From positions 193,540 through 250,199 of the forward strand of contig PLCM01000031.1 of NCBI GenBank assembly GCA_003134765.1: a stretch of DNA of 56,660 nucleotides, written 5' to 3'. The DNA comes from Spartobacteria bacterium (GTDB lineage Bacteria; Verrucomicrobiota; Verrucomicrobiia; Chthoniobacterales; UBA10450). The notes under the pieces were generated by a model, which saw nothing but the letters and a program-made list of their open reading frames with translations, was not told the origin of the DNA and did not search any database. Of the stretch, positions 49,476-56,660 are shown piece by piece. How positions within the stretch are numbered: position 1 is the first letter of the stretch; each line of letters opens with the position of its first letter. Position numbers and translations under genes: made by a program.

Positions 49476-51926
49476 GTGGCCCGAACGGTAAAAAGCAATG
49501 CCTGGAATGAAGTCTTCGCTCTGATTCTCCTCGGCGTCGGCACCCTGCTTTTCCTCGCGCTCATTTCCTACACGCCCAGGGACGTTCCCTCGTGGATCTG
49601 GTTCAGCCAGGTTTCATCGCCGAACCGGCCGGCCCAGAATTTCATCGGGCCCTTCGGCGCGATCATTGCCGGCTTCTCCTACATGATGCTGGGCGCGGCT
49701 TCGTATTTGCTCGCCGTCGTTCTGCTCGGATTCGGCGGCGCAAAATTATTTCATGCAAAATTGCGGGTAATTCCGCGGATCGGCTGGATGGTTCTCTTCA
49801 TCGTTTCCGGGGCGTGCCTCCTGCAATTGCAAACCCAGCACCTCCAGGGCTGGCGAACTCTGTTCAACATCCCGGGCCCGGGCGGATGGCTCGGCTATGT
49901 CATCGGGAAAAAACTTTTGCTCACCTGGATGGGCAACGTGGGCTCGATCATTCTCCTGACGGGTCTTTACGTCAGCAGCCTCATTCTGATGACGGGACTG
50001 CGCCCGATCCACCTCGTCCGGCAAACAGTCGCCGGCGTTCGCCAGGGAATGGTGGCGCTGCGGGAATGGCAATTGAGGCGCCGCCTGCGGAACTCCGACC
50101 TGAAAGGGCGCCTCGAAATCAGCCAGCAGGAACTGGCGAAACAGCAACGGGTCATCGAAAAGCAGCTCAAGAAAAGGGGCGCTCCGGTTTCGGAGCCGGC
50201 GGCGGCAGTCATTCCGCCGGAAGAACTGGCGAACCGCCCCAAGCCAAAAGTGGTCGATACCACCGCGTTGCCGGAAGAACCGGCGAAGAAAAAACCTTCG
50301 CTGGCTGAGTTGCGGGGAGGCGAAACAAAACCGAAAGCGCTCGCTGGCCTAACGAGCAAAACCTGGGACGCGGAGAATTACAGGCTTCCAGGAATCGATT
50401 TGCTGGATGAACACGACACCGAAGGGCGAACCGCCGTCGATCCCGCGGAGCTGGAGCAGATCCAGCAGGTGCTCATCGAAACGCTGGGCCAGTTCGGCAT
50501 CGCGGTCGCGGCGGGGGACATCACGAAAGGTCCGACGATTACTCGTTACGAAGTTTATCCAGCCAAAGGCGTGCGGGTGGATAAGATCGTCGCGCTCGAG
50601 CGGGATCTCGCCCGCGCGACCCGGGCGGAACGGATTAACATCCTCGCCCCAATTCCCGGCAAGGACACGGTGGGCATCGAGCTGGCGAACACGCGCAAGG
50701 TGAAAGTGACGTTGCGCGAGCTGCTCCAATCGCAGGATTGGGAGGAGGCTCGCGCGAAATCAAAATTACCACTCGCGCTTGGCAAGGACGTTTACGGCAA
50801 GACGATCATCGCCGATCTCGCGCAGATGCCGCACCTGCTCGTCGCCGGGACGACTGGCAGCGGAAAGAGTGTTTGCATCAATGCACTCGTCGCCAGCATG
50901 ATTTTCCGGTTCACGCCAGAAGAGCTCCGCTTCATCATGATCGATCCCAAGGTGGTCGAGATGCAGATGTATAACGCCCTGCCGCACCTGGCTTTTCCCG
51001 TGGTGACCGACCCGAAGAAGGTGCTGCTCGCCCTGCGCTGGGTCATTGATGAAATGGAAAAGCGCTACAAGATTTTCGCGCACGCCGGCGTGCGAAATAT
51101 CACCAGTTTCAATGGCCGGCCGGCGAAGAAAACGCAGAAGGAGCTGGATGCTGGAGCTGTAGAGGCAGGCGTGTCGCCTGCTGCAAGAGGAAGAGCAGCC
51201 GACACGGCTGCCGCAACAGAAGCAGAAATCAAGGTGCCGCGCTACGACGAACCCATTATCCCGGACCGGATGCCATACATCGTGATCATCATCGATGAGC
51301 TGGCGGACCTGATGCAGACCGCCCCGGCCGATGTCGAGAGCGCGATCGCCCGCATCACGCAAATGGCGCGGGCGGCCGGCATTCATTTGATCGTTGCGAC
51401 CCAGACGCCGCGCGCGGATGTCATCACGGGCGTGATCAAGGCAAACATCCCGAGCCGGATTGCGTTCCAGGTCGCGTCGAAGATCGACAGCCGCGTGATT
51501 CTCGACGAGAACGGCGCCGACCGCTTGTTAGGCCAGGGTGACATGCTCTATCTGCCGCCGAGCACGTCGCGACTCATCCGCGCCCAGGGCGTGCTCGTGA
51601 CCGACGAAGAAATTCATCGTTTGGTCGAATTCGTTTCAGCGCAGAGCCCGCCGACCTTCGATGTGGCAATGCAGGACAAACTGCAATTGGCGAGCACCAG
51701 CACGGAGGAAGACGTGACCGACGAAGACGAGGAACTGGTCGAGAAGTGCCTCGAAATTATCCGGCAGGAAAAACGCGCCTCGACTTCGCTCCTCCAACGG
51801 CGGCTCCGCCTCGGTTACACACGGGCTGCGCGAATCGTTGATATTCTGGAACAGCGCGGCATATTGGGCCCTGGCGAGGGCGCGAAGCCGCGCGAGATTC
51901 TCGTCGACCTCGACGCCGCGGTCTAG
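49476..51926 (+). CDS. ftsK: DNA translocase FtsK
   Basis: This 816-residue protein pumps chromosomal DNA at the septum. It has four or so N-terminal membrane segments (residues about 10-175), a linker, an FtsK/SpoIIIE motor with Walker A A-G-T-T-G-S-G-K-S-V and Walker B V-I-I-I-D-E-L-A-D-L, and the C-terminal gamma DNA-reading domain (L-G-Y-T-R-A-A-R-I-V-D-I-L). The start is a GTG. Within the motor, codons about 561-582 are a palindromic repeat (51157-51219) translated as A-V-E-A-G-V-S-P-A-A-R-G-R-A-A-D-T-A-A; it sits in a surface linker after G-V-R-N-I-T-S-F-N. Confidence 0.93.
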   Translation: MARTVKSNAWNEVFALILLGVGTLLFLALISYTPRDVPSWIWFSQVSSPNRPAQNFIGPFGAIIAGFSYMMLGAASYLLAVVLLGFGGAKLFHAKLRVIPRIGWMVLFIVSGACLLQLQTQHLQGWRTLFNIPGPGGWLGYVIGKKLLLTWMGNVGSIILLTGLYVSSLILMTGLRPIHLVRQTVAGVRQGMVALREWQLRRRLRNSDLKGRLEISQQELAKQQRVIEKQLKKRGAPVSEPAAAVIPPEELANRPKPKVVDTTALPEEPAKKKPSLAELRGGETKPKALAGLTSKTWDAENYRLPGIDLLDEHDTEGRTAVDPAELEQIQQVLIETLGQFGIAVAAGDITKGPTITRYEVYPAKGVRVDKIVALERDLARATRAERINILAPIPGKDTVGIELANTRKVKVTLRELLQSQDWEEARAKSKLPLALGKDVYGKTIIADLAQMPHLLVAGTTGSGKSVCINALVASMIFRFTPEELRFIMIDPKVVEMQMYNALPHLAFPVVTDPKKVLLALRWVIDEMEKRYKIFAHAGVRNITSFNGRPAKKTQKELDAGAVEAGVSPAARGRAADTAAATEAEIKVPRYDEPIIPDRMPYIVIIIDELADLMQTAPADVESAIARITQMARAAGIHLIVATQTPRADVITGVIKANIPSRIAFQVASKIDSRVILDENGADRLLGQGDMLYLPPSTSRLIRAQGVLVTDEEIHRLVEFVSAQSPPTFDVAMQDKLQLASTSTEEDVTDEDEELVEKCLEIIRQEKRASTSLLQRRLRLGYTRAARIVDILEQRGILGPGEGAKPREILVDLDAAV
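51157..51219. repeat. Family E-like palindrome inside ftsK
   Basis: Exactly 63 bases: CTGTAG, hairpin GCAGGCGTGTCGCCTGC, spacer, hairpin GCAGCCGACACGGCTGC, then GCAACAG, the diverged end. The layout matches the CTGTAG...CTACAG element at 34136-34197. Its length keeps the ftsK frame. Confidence 0.75.
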
Positions 51927-51947
51927 CCGGCGCACCCACTCAATTGC

Positions 51948-52715
51948 ATGGAAGGTCTTGGTAAGAAATTAAAGGAAGCTCGCCTTGCGCGAGATCTCAC
52001 GCTCGATGAAGCCGGCCGCCTGACGAAAATCAGGCCCGGGCGGCTGGAAGAAATCGAGAACGAGGATTTTTCGCAGTTCGCCAGCCTGGCCTACGCGAAG
52101 GGATTCTTGCTCATCTATGGCAAGTTTCTCGACGTCGACGTGTCCCCTTATCTGGAGGCATTCGAAACCTCGCAGAGCGTGACCGTCGACGGTTACGCTT
52201 ACCTGCAGGACGCACCCGGACCCGAGCCGGTCCGGTCGGTAAAGGTGCGAAGGCGGAGCAGCAGCCCCGGAAGCGGGAGTCGCGGATCGCTCGTGCCCCT
52301 TATCATTGGAATCCTCGTCCTGGTGATCGGATTCACCGTCATGAAATGGTTTCTCCAGATGCAGCGGCTCAAGCCGAGGCCAACGCCGGCTCCCGGGAGC
52401 TCACCGGTCGCGACCGCCACCATTTCCGACAAGGTCGTCGCGCCGCATGCGCAGCCCGCGGACACAACGACGCCACCGCCGACCGTCGCCACGCCCGATG
52501 TGCCGACTCCGACCGCCGCCGTGGCCCCAACCGTTGCGCCATTGCTCCCCACCCCGTCAGGGGCGGAACCGGAAGTGCGCCGAGCTGAGCCGGTCCATCC
52601 GGAGGACTCAGCGAAAATCCCGACGCCCACGCCTTCGCCGAAAAAATCTCCGCGCAAGACGAGTCCCACGCCGTCTCCACGGCCAAGCGCGAGCGCCAGT
52701 GCCCGGCCGCGTTAA
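51948..52715 (+). CDS. RodZ-like helix-turn-helix membrane protein
   Basis: This 255-residue protein has an N-terminal HTH_25 domain (residues about 1-70, L-K-E-A-R-L-A-R-D-L-T-L-D-E-A), one membrane segment (about 110-132, L-V-P-L-I-I-G-I-L-V-L-V-I-G) and a Pro/Thr/Ala-rich exported tail. RodZ links MreB to the cell-wall machinery. The usual C-terminal DUF4115 domain is absent. It lies between ftsK and rimO on the same strand. Confidence 0.8.
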   Translation: MEGLGKKLKEARLARDLTLDEAGRLTKIRPGRLEEIENEDFSQFASLAYAKGFLLIYGKFLDVDVSPYLEAFETSQSVTVDGYAYLQDAPGPEPVRSVKVRRRSSSPGSGSRGSLVPLIIGILVLVIGFTVMKWFLQMQRLKPRPTPAPGSSPVATATISDKVVAPHAQPADTTTPPPTVATPDVPTPTAAVAPTVAPLLPTPSGAEPEVRRAEPVHPEDSAKIPTPTPSPKKSPRKTSPTPSPRPSASASARPR

Positions 52716-52738
52716 GCTTGCCGGTTGCTCCTATTGAA

Positions 52739-54109
52739 ATGACCAGCGAACCCACGTCGCCCCCAAAAATCGGCATGATCAGTCTGGGCTGCGCCAAGAA
52801 CCTGGTCGACGCCGAGATCATGCTCGGGAGCGTTTTGGAGAGAGGGATGGAAATCACGGCCGATGCCGGCGAGGCCGACGTGCTCGTCGTGAACACCTGC
52901 GCGTTCATCGATTCGGCAAAGGAAGAGTCGATTGAAGCAATCCTCGATGCCCATCAGCAGCGCGGTCTCGGAAAAAAGCCGGGACAAAAATTGATCGTCA
53001 GCGGCTGCATGTCGCAGCGTTTCTCGCGCGAGCTCCGCGAATCGTTGCCGGAAGTGGATGCATTTATCGGCCTCGATCAAGTCAGGGAATTGGGCTCGAT
53101 CGTGCAGCGAGTTTTGAGCACGGAGAGCGATCGCGGTTTCAGCTTCGTCACTGAGCGGCCAACCTACATTCCGAATTACGACACGCCGCGGTTCCGCCTG
53201 ACGCCATCCCACAGCGCGTATCTGAAAATCGCGGAAGGGTGCAATCACCCGTGCAGTTTTTGCGTGATTCCGCAGATGCGGGGACGCCACCGCAGCCGCC
53301 GGCCGGAATCGGTGCTTGCGGAGATTCGGGCGCTCGTGGCGGAAGGGGTGAAGGAGATCAATCTCATCAGCCAGGACACGACCTACTACGGAATGGATTT
53401 GTGGGCGGAGAAGGCCGGACCGCGGCAGCCGGTCGATTCGTCGCGCGGACCCACCCTCTCGGCGCTGCTCCGCGAGATCGAAAAGATCGAAGGCGATTTC
53501 TGGGTGCGCCTGCTCTACACGCATCCGGCGCACTGGAGCAGCGAGCTCATCGAAACAATTGCCGAATGCGATAAGGTCGCATGCTATATCGACATGCCGC
53601 TCCAGCATATCGAGGAAGGAATGCTCGGGCGGATGCGGCGCGAGACGAGCCGTGCCCACATCGAGGACTTGATCGGTGCGTTGCGGGCAGGAATTCCAGG
53701 CGTGGCGCTCCGGACGACTTTCATTGTTGGATTTCCCGGCGAGACCGACGAAGCCTTCGCGTCGCTTCTCGAATTTATTGAACAGACCAGGTTCGAGCGA
53801 CTTGGTGTTTTCAAATACTCGCAGGAGGAAGGATCGCGCGCCGCCAGGATGCCGGGCCAAATTCCGGTGCGAATCAAGAACGAGCGCTACCGCCGCGCCA
53901 TGACTGTGCAACAGCGGATCGCCCGCGAAATCGCAACGGAAAAGGTTGGCCATGAATTGCGTTTGCTCGTCGACCAACCGCTCATCGCCCGCACCGAAGC
54001 CGACGCGCCAGAGGTGGACGCGCGGGTGATTCTTTCGGAGCCAGCGACCGTGGGCGAATTCACGACCCGGCGCATCACCGGCAGCCGCGGCTACGATCTG
54101 CTGGCTTGA
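52739..54109 (+). CDS. rimO: Ribosomal protein S12 methylthiotransferase
   Basis: This 456-residue radical-SAM enzyme thiolates Asp88 of S12. It has the UPF0004 domain (S-L-G-C-A-K-N-L-V-D, N-T-C-A-F-I), the iron-sulphur motif E-G-C-N-H-P-C-S-F-C and a TRAM domain at the end. The ATG at 52739 is preferred over TTG at 52718. Normal length for the family. Confidence 0.94.
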   Translation: MTSEPTSPPKIGMISLGCAKNLVDAEIMLGSVLERGMEITADAGEADVLVVNTCAFIDSAKEESIEAILDAHQQRGLGKKPGQKLIVSGCMSQRFSRELRESLPEVDAFIGLDQVRELGSIVQRVLSTESDRGFSFVTERPTYIPNYDTPRFRLTPSHSAYLKIAEGCNHPCSFCVIPQMRGRHRSRRPESVLAEIRALVAEGVKEINLISQDTTYYGMDLWAEKAGPRQPVDSSRGPTLSALLREIEKIEGDFWVRLLYTHPAHWSSELIETIAECDKVACYIDMPLQHIEEGMLGRMRRETSRAHIEDLIGALRAGIPGVALRTTFIVGFPGETDEAFASLLEFIEQTRFERLGVFKYSQEEGSRAARMPGQIPVRIKNERYRRAMTVQQRIAREIATEKVGHELRLLVDQPLIARTEADAPEVDARVILSEPATVGEFTTRRITGSRGYDLLA

Positions 54110-54184
54110 GGTAGGGACGCCGCGCTGCGGCGTCCGCGACAGGTCGCAGCGCATTCCGGACGGCGCAGCGCGCCGTCCCCTACC
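54110..54184. repeat. Palindromic repeat, family A copy 2
   Basis: GGTAGGGACGCCGCGCTGCG to CGCAGCGCGCCGTCCCCTACC, immediately after the rimO stop. It is related to 23582-23635 but has a longer middle. Confidence 0.75.
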
Positions 54185-54273
54185 ATTTTTGCGGCGCGCT
54201 CCCGCCACACTCAAATTAGCAAGTGACAGCCACAACCAGTTTGTGCGATTTTATTGACGCACGCAGATCGATC

Positions 54274-54885
54274 ATGGCTGAACCGAAAAAGGAAACCGTT
54301 CGCATCGCGCTGCCCCCAGGGCCTGAGCAGGCAGCTTCTGCCCCGAGCATCGCAAAACGCGATACGGCGCGAATCGTTCTTCCCTCGCGCACCCCTGTCA
54401 CCCCAATCCGGCGGTTGCCGCCGAAAATCACGCCCCTGCCCTCTTCGGGATCGACGACCGAAGCCCCGGACATTTTACCCCGTCGGCCGCCGATAACACG
54501 GCCGGCTTCGGACTCGTCCCCGCTTTTGCAACCATTACCGAAGCCACCCGGCCTGGCCGAGAGCGAGGACCCGGGCGGAGTCCGGGCGGTCCCCCCTGTG
54601 CGCGATGAGAGCGCTTCATCGTCAGTGAACCGCGGCCCGAAAAAGGAAACCGCGCGGATCAGCATCTTGCCGCGGCCTGCTCCTGCCGCCGCGCCGACGA
54701 TAAACATGACCAAGACGCAACCGCTGTTGATCCATCCGGCAGGCGCCATTCCGGCGGCCCCGGTCGTGATCACCTCGAAACCAGTTGCCCCGGTTGATGC
54801 CATTCCCCGCTCGCTCGGCTGGGCGCTGTTCGCCGTTTCCGCCGTGATTTTTCTGATTCAAATTTGGAATTACGTCGTATCGTAA
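54274..54885 (+). CDS. Pro-rich protein with C-terminal membrane anchor
   Basis: This 203-residue protein has a disordered, Pro/Ala/Ser-rich body and a C-terminal membrane segment (about residues 180-200, W-A-L-F-A-V-S-A-V-I-F-L-I-Q). The motif P-K-K-E-T-V-R-I-A-L-P-P occurs at the start and returns as P-K-K-E-T-A-R-I-S-I-L-P near residue 125; D-T-A-R-I-V-L-P is a third, degenerate copy. I recall similar proteins in Verrucomicrobiota but know no function. The ATG at 54274 is used instead of 54223. trxA follows after three bases. Confidence 0.65.
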   Translation: MAEPKKETVRIALPPGPEQAASAPSIAKRDTARIVLPSRTPVTPIRRLPPKITPLPSSGSTTEAPDILPRRPPITRPASDSSPLLQPLPKPPGLAESEDPGGVRAVPPVRDESASSSVNRGPKKETARISILPRPAPAAAPTINMTKTQPLLIHPAGAIPAAPVVITSKPVAPVDAIPRSLGWALFAVSAVIFLIQIWNYVVS

Positions 54886-54888
54886 GGG

Positions 54889-55218
54889 ATGGAAAATTCC
54901 GTCGCAGTCACGCTGAACGATTCAAATTTTGACAAGGAAGTAACGCAAAGCGCGCAGCCCGTTTTAGTCGATTTCTGGGCCGAATGGTGCGGGCCCTGCA
55001 AAATGATCGCGCCGCTCATCGACGAGATCGCGAAGGAAAAGGCAGGCTCGGTCAAAGTGGCGAAAGTCAACGTCGACGAGAACCAGAGTCTCTCGATGAA
55101 ATACAACGTCCGGGCCATCCCCGCGCTCCTCTTTTTCAAGAACGGCCAGTTGCGCGACCAGGTCATCGGGATGACGAGCAAGAAAGATCTGCTCGGCCGC
55201 CTTGAGGCGCTGGCGTGA
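54889..55218 (+). CDS. trxA: Thioredoxin
   Basis: This 109-residue cytoplasmic redox protein has the active site W-C-G-P-C (about residue 32-36), the cis-Pro in A-I-P-A-L and F-F-K-N-G-Q. Full length. It is probably cotranscribed with the preceding Pro-rich membrane protein. Confidence 0.95.
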   Translation: MENSVAVTLNDSNFDKEVTQSAQPVLVDFWAEWCGPCKMIAPLIDEIAKEKAGSVKVAKVNVDENQSLSMKYNVRAIPALLFFKNGQLRDQVIGMTSKKDLLGRLEALA

Positions 55219-55310
55219 CGAGATCCGAGATGCGGGATTAGCGATGGGCGCCCGAAGGAGCTGTGAGATAACCTCATCTCGCATCCCGTAATCCGCATCG
55301 TGCTGCGCGA

Positions 55311-55387
55311 TGGTGCGCCCGGCGCGGCTCGAACGCGCAACCTACAGCTTCGGAGGCTGTCACTCTATCCAGTTGAGCTACGGGCGC
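55311..55387 (-). tRNA. tRNA-Arg (anticodon CCG)
   Basis: On the minus strand a 77-base cloverleaf folds: acceptor GCGCCCG/CGGGCGC, D arm with GCTCAACTGGATAGAGT, anticodon stem ACAGC/GCTGT around loop CTCCGAA (anticodon CCG, reading CGG), T arm with GTTCGAGCC, and an encoded CCA end. It lies alone in the gap 55219-55667. Confidence 0.93.
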
Positions 55388-55573
55388 TGTGTGGTGGCGA
55401 TTATAGCGGGCGACCGTTAAAGCACAACCGGACGGCTGCCACCTCCGGCTCGTGATCATGATCATACTCATGATCCTCTTCCCTGGGGAAAAATCAGGAG
55501 CAGGATCATGATCAAGAGCAGGAAAGGAATGTTATTTGCATTTCTTCCCTAGCCGATTGAAAATGTTCGGCCG
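55388..55573. other. Intergenic region with ATCATGATC repeats
   Basis: Between the tRNA and the rplS leader, repeated GATCATGATC-type motifs form a hairpin (CATGATCCT at 55469-55477, AGGATCATG at 55502-55510). Function unknown; it could be a regulatory or replication/segregation-type repeat, or another dispersed repeat family. Confidence 0.5.
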
Positions 55574-55651
55574 CTGTAGCAACGGCGCTCTGTCGCCGTT
55601 CTCCACTTGATTGAAGCCGGCTTGCGCCTCGACAGAGCGAGGCGGCTACAG
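55574..55651. repeat. Family E palindrome upstream of rplS
   Basis: CTGTAGCAACGGCGCTCTGTC to GACAGAGCGAGGCGGCTACAG, ending four bases before the rplS ribosome-binding site. Confidence 0.75.
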
Positions 55652-55655
55652 CGCC

Positions 55656-55662
55656 GGGAGGA
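55656..55662 (+). promoter_or_regulatory. Ribosome-binding site of rplS
   Basis: GGGAGGA lies five bases before the ATG at 55668 and selects that start over an upstream in-frame ATG at 55611, which lies within the repeat. Confidence 0.7.
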
Positions 55663-55667
55663 CCATT

Positions 55668-56009
55668 ATGAACAGGATTATCGACGCTATCGAGAAGGAA
55701 CAGCTTAAGACCGATGTCACCAAATTTAAGATTGGTGATGGCGTTCGCGTCCACACCCGCGTGGTCGAGGGCGACAAGGAGCGGATTCAAATTTTCGCGG
55801 GGATCGTGATCGGCCGCAAAGGACGAGGACTGAACGAAACCTTTACCGTCCGCCGGATTTCCTATGGCGAAGGAGTCGAGCGGGTATTTCCGCTGCATTC
55901 ACCCCGCATCGCGAAGGTGGAAGTGGAAAAGGAAGGCCGGGCCCGCCGCGCCAAGCTGAATTACCTCCGCACCCGCAAAGGCAAGGAAGCGACCGCGGTT
56001 AGGGAATAA
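55668..56009 (+). CDS. rplS: 50S ribosomal protein L19
   Basis: This 113-residue protein sits at the interface of the ribosomal subunits. Motifs [24 protein letters not shown] and F-P-L-H-S-P-R are typical. Length is normal. The following gene is rnhB, a conserved order in many bacteria. Confidence 0.95.
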   Translation: MNRIIDAIEKEQLKTDVTKFKIGDGVRVHTRVVEGDKERIQIFAGIVIGRKGRGLNETFTVRRISYGEGVERVFPLHSPRIAKVEVEKEGRARRAKLNYLRTRKGKEATAVRE

Positions 56010-56010
56010 A

Positions 56011-56066
56011 AGCTGAAACGCAGAAAAGCTGAAATAATTTCAGCGTTTTAGTTTTTCCGCGTTTCA
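56011..56066. terminator. Interrupted inverted repeat between rplS and rnhB
   Basis: GCTGAAACGC to GCGTTTCAG with an inner AAAGCTGAAAT / TTTCAGCG pair and T-rich stretches; it could terminate or attenuate rplS transcription before rnhB. Confidence 0.5.
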
Positions 56067-56079
56067 GTATTTTGGCCCT

Positions 56080-56660
56080 GTGTACCGTCGCTGTGGGTTC
56101 CGGCATGAGCGCAAACTCCGCGCCCTTGGAATCTCCACCATTGCCGGGATTGACGAAGCGGGACGTGGCGCCCTGGCGGGCCCAGTCGTAGCCGCCGCCG
56201 TCATTCTTCCGGAGAAATTTCGGCACCGGAAGCTGAACGATTCCAAACAACTGCTCCCGGAAAAACGCGAAGAAATTTTCAGCGATCTCGTCGCGAACAA
56301 CGCCATTGGGTGGGCCGTCGGAATCGTCGACTCGGTCGAGATCGACACGATTAATATTTTGCGCGCGACCCACAAGGCGATGAGAGCTGCCATCGCCGGT
56401 CTCGCCATTCAACCAGAGCACGTTCTCATCGACGGCCTGCCAGTGTTTCCTTTTCCCCTGCCCCAGACCGCCATCATCGACGGCGATTGCTTCAGCCTCA
56501 CCATCGCGGCTGCGAGCGTCATCGCGAAAGTCACGCGCGATGCGATTATGCGCGACTTCTGCGCGCGTTTCCCGGAATATTGTTTCAGCCAGCACAAAGG
56601 CTACGGCACAGAGTTGCACCTGATAAAACTGCATGAACACGGGCCTTGTCCGATTCATCG
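56080..56660 (+). CDS. rnhB: Ribonuclease HII (partial, 3' end outside the window)
   Basis: The first 193 codons of RNase HII, which removes RNA from RNA/DNA hybrids. Catalytic residues are seen in I-D-E-A-G-R-G (Asp, Glu), V-L-I-D-G and D-A-I-M-R-D. The start is a GTG (V-Y-R-R-C-G-F-R-H-E-R), since no other in-frame start follows the upstream stop. Only the last few residues are missing. Confidence 0.9.
   Translation, partial: MYRRCGFRHERKLRALGISTIAGIDEAGRGALAGPVVAAAVILPEKFRHRKLNDSKQLLPEKREEIFSDLVANNAIGWAVGIVDSVEIDTINILRATHKAMRAAIAGLAIQPEHVLIDGLPVFPFPLPQTAIIDGDCFSLTIAAASVIAKVTRDAIMRDFCARFPEYCFSQHKGYGTELHLIKLHEHGPCPIH

Noticed and set aside
52712..54235. 507-codon minus-strand ORF opposite rimO
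   Set aside because: rimO carries complete family motifs; the long opposite frame is a codon-bias artefact.

Overview
The window looks like chromosomal DNA of a GC-rich (about 60%), Gram-negative, outer-membrane bacterium. The evidence includes a TonB-dependent receptor, a beta-barrel porin, an OmpA-like protein, a pseudopilus ATPase/platform cluster, RodZ, FtsK and a lipoprotein. The gene mix (Pro-rich KKETVRI protein next to thioredoxin, PstS next to a putative-porin-type protein, paired GspE/PilB paralogues) and the many palindromic intergenic repeats resemble Verrucomicrobiota (Chthoniobacterales-like). This placement is inferred from memory of families, not from a search.

Region 1 (1-25.7 kb) is almost wholly metal handling. 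A TonB receptor (991-3108) is bracketed by two paralogous small His/Cys envelope proteins. Then comes a gap-free run of twelve same-strand genes (4166-16434): a two-part permease (DUF318 plus TIGR03943 families), a zinc amidase, three SPFH/HflK-HflC-like proteins (one with about seven N-terminal membrane segments), a His-rich P1B-type ATPase with an unusual I-P-C membrane motif, a secreted protein resembling the NADase-type glycan-binding domain, and a Zn/Mn-type ABC importer with an extra anchored protein. A hemerythrin protein, a polysaccharide deacetylase, an MgtA-type Mg2+ ATPase with an EIIA-like partner, a DmeF-type efflux carrier, another small His/Cys protein with an outer-membrane barrel, and an ArsR/DUF6428 pair follow. 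Three copies of one short gene (motif G-H-Y-K-x-G-x-K-G, one intact, two decayed) and a relic of the dmeF 3' end sit at module boundaries, which suggests the region was assembled by recombination.

Region 2 (26-36 kb) holds PstS and a porin on the minus strand, then a type II secretion/type IV pilus block: two GspE/PilB ATPases, GspF/PilC and a pseudopilin. An OmpA-domain protein faces it convergently.

Region 3 (36-56.7 kb) is housekeeping. It contains dapF-dapA-dapB-folK-panB (minus strand), trpA, queE and queD, a HAD phosphatase with a probable frameshift, a glutamine-amidotransferase-like hydrolase, a peptide-use group (lipoprotein, POT transporter, DUF885 peptidase), ftsK-rodZ-rimO, trxA, tRNA-Arg(CCG), rplS and the start of rnhB.

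From about 23.5 kb rightwards nearly every intergenic gap carries palindromic repeats of several families; I saw none in the first 23.5 kb. Three repeats appear to lie in frame inside coding sequence (porin N-terminus, pseudopilin leader, FtsK motor domain). The main novelty candidates are the SPFH-metal operon, the small His/Cys envelope proteins, and these in-frame repeat insertions.
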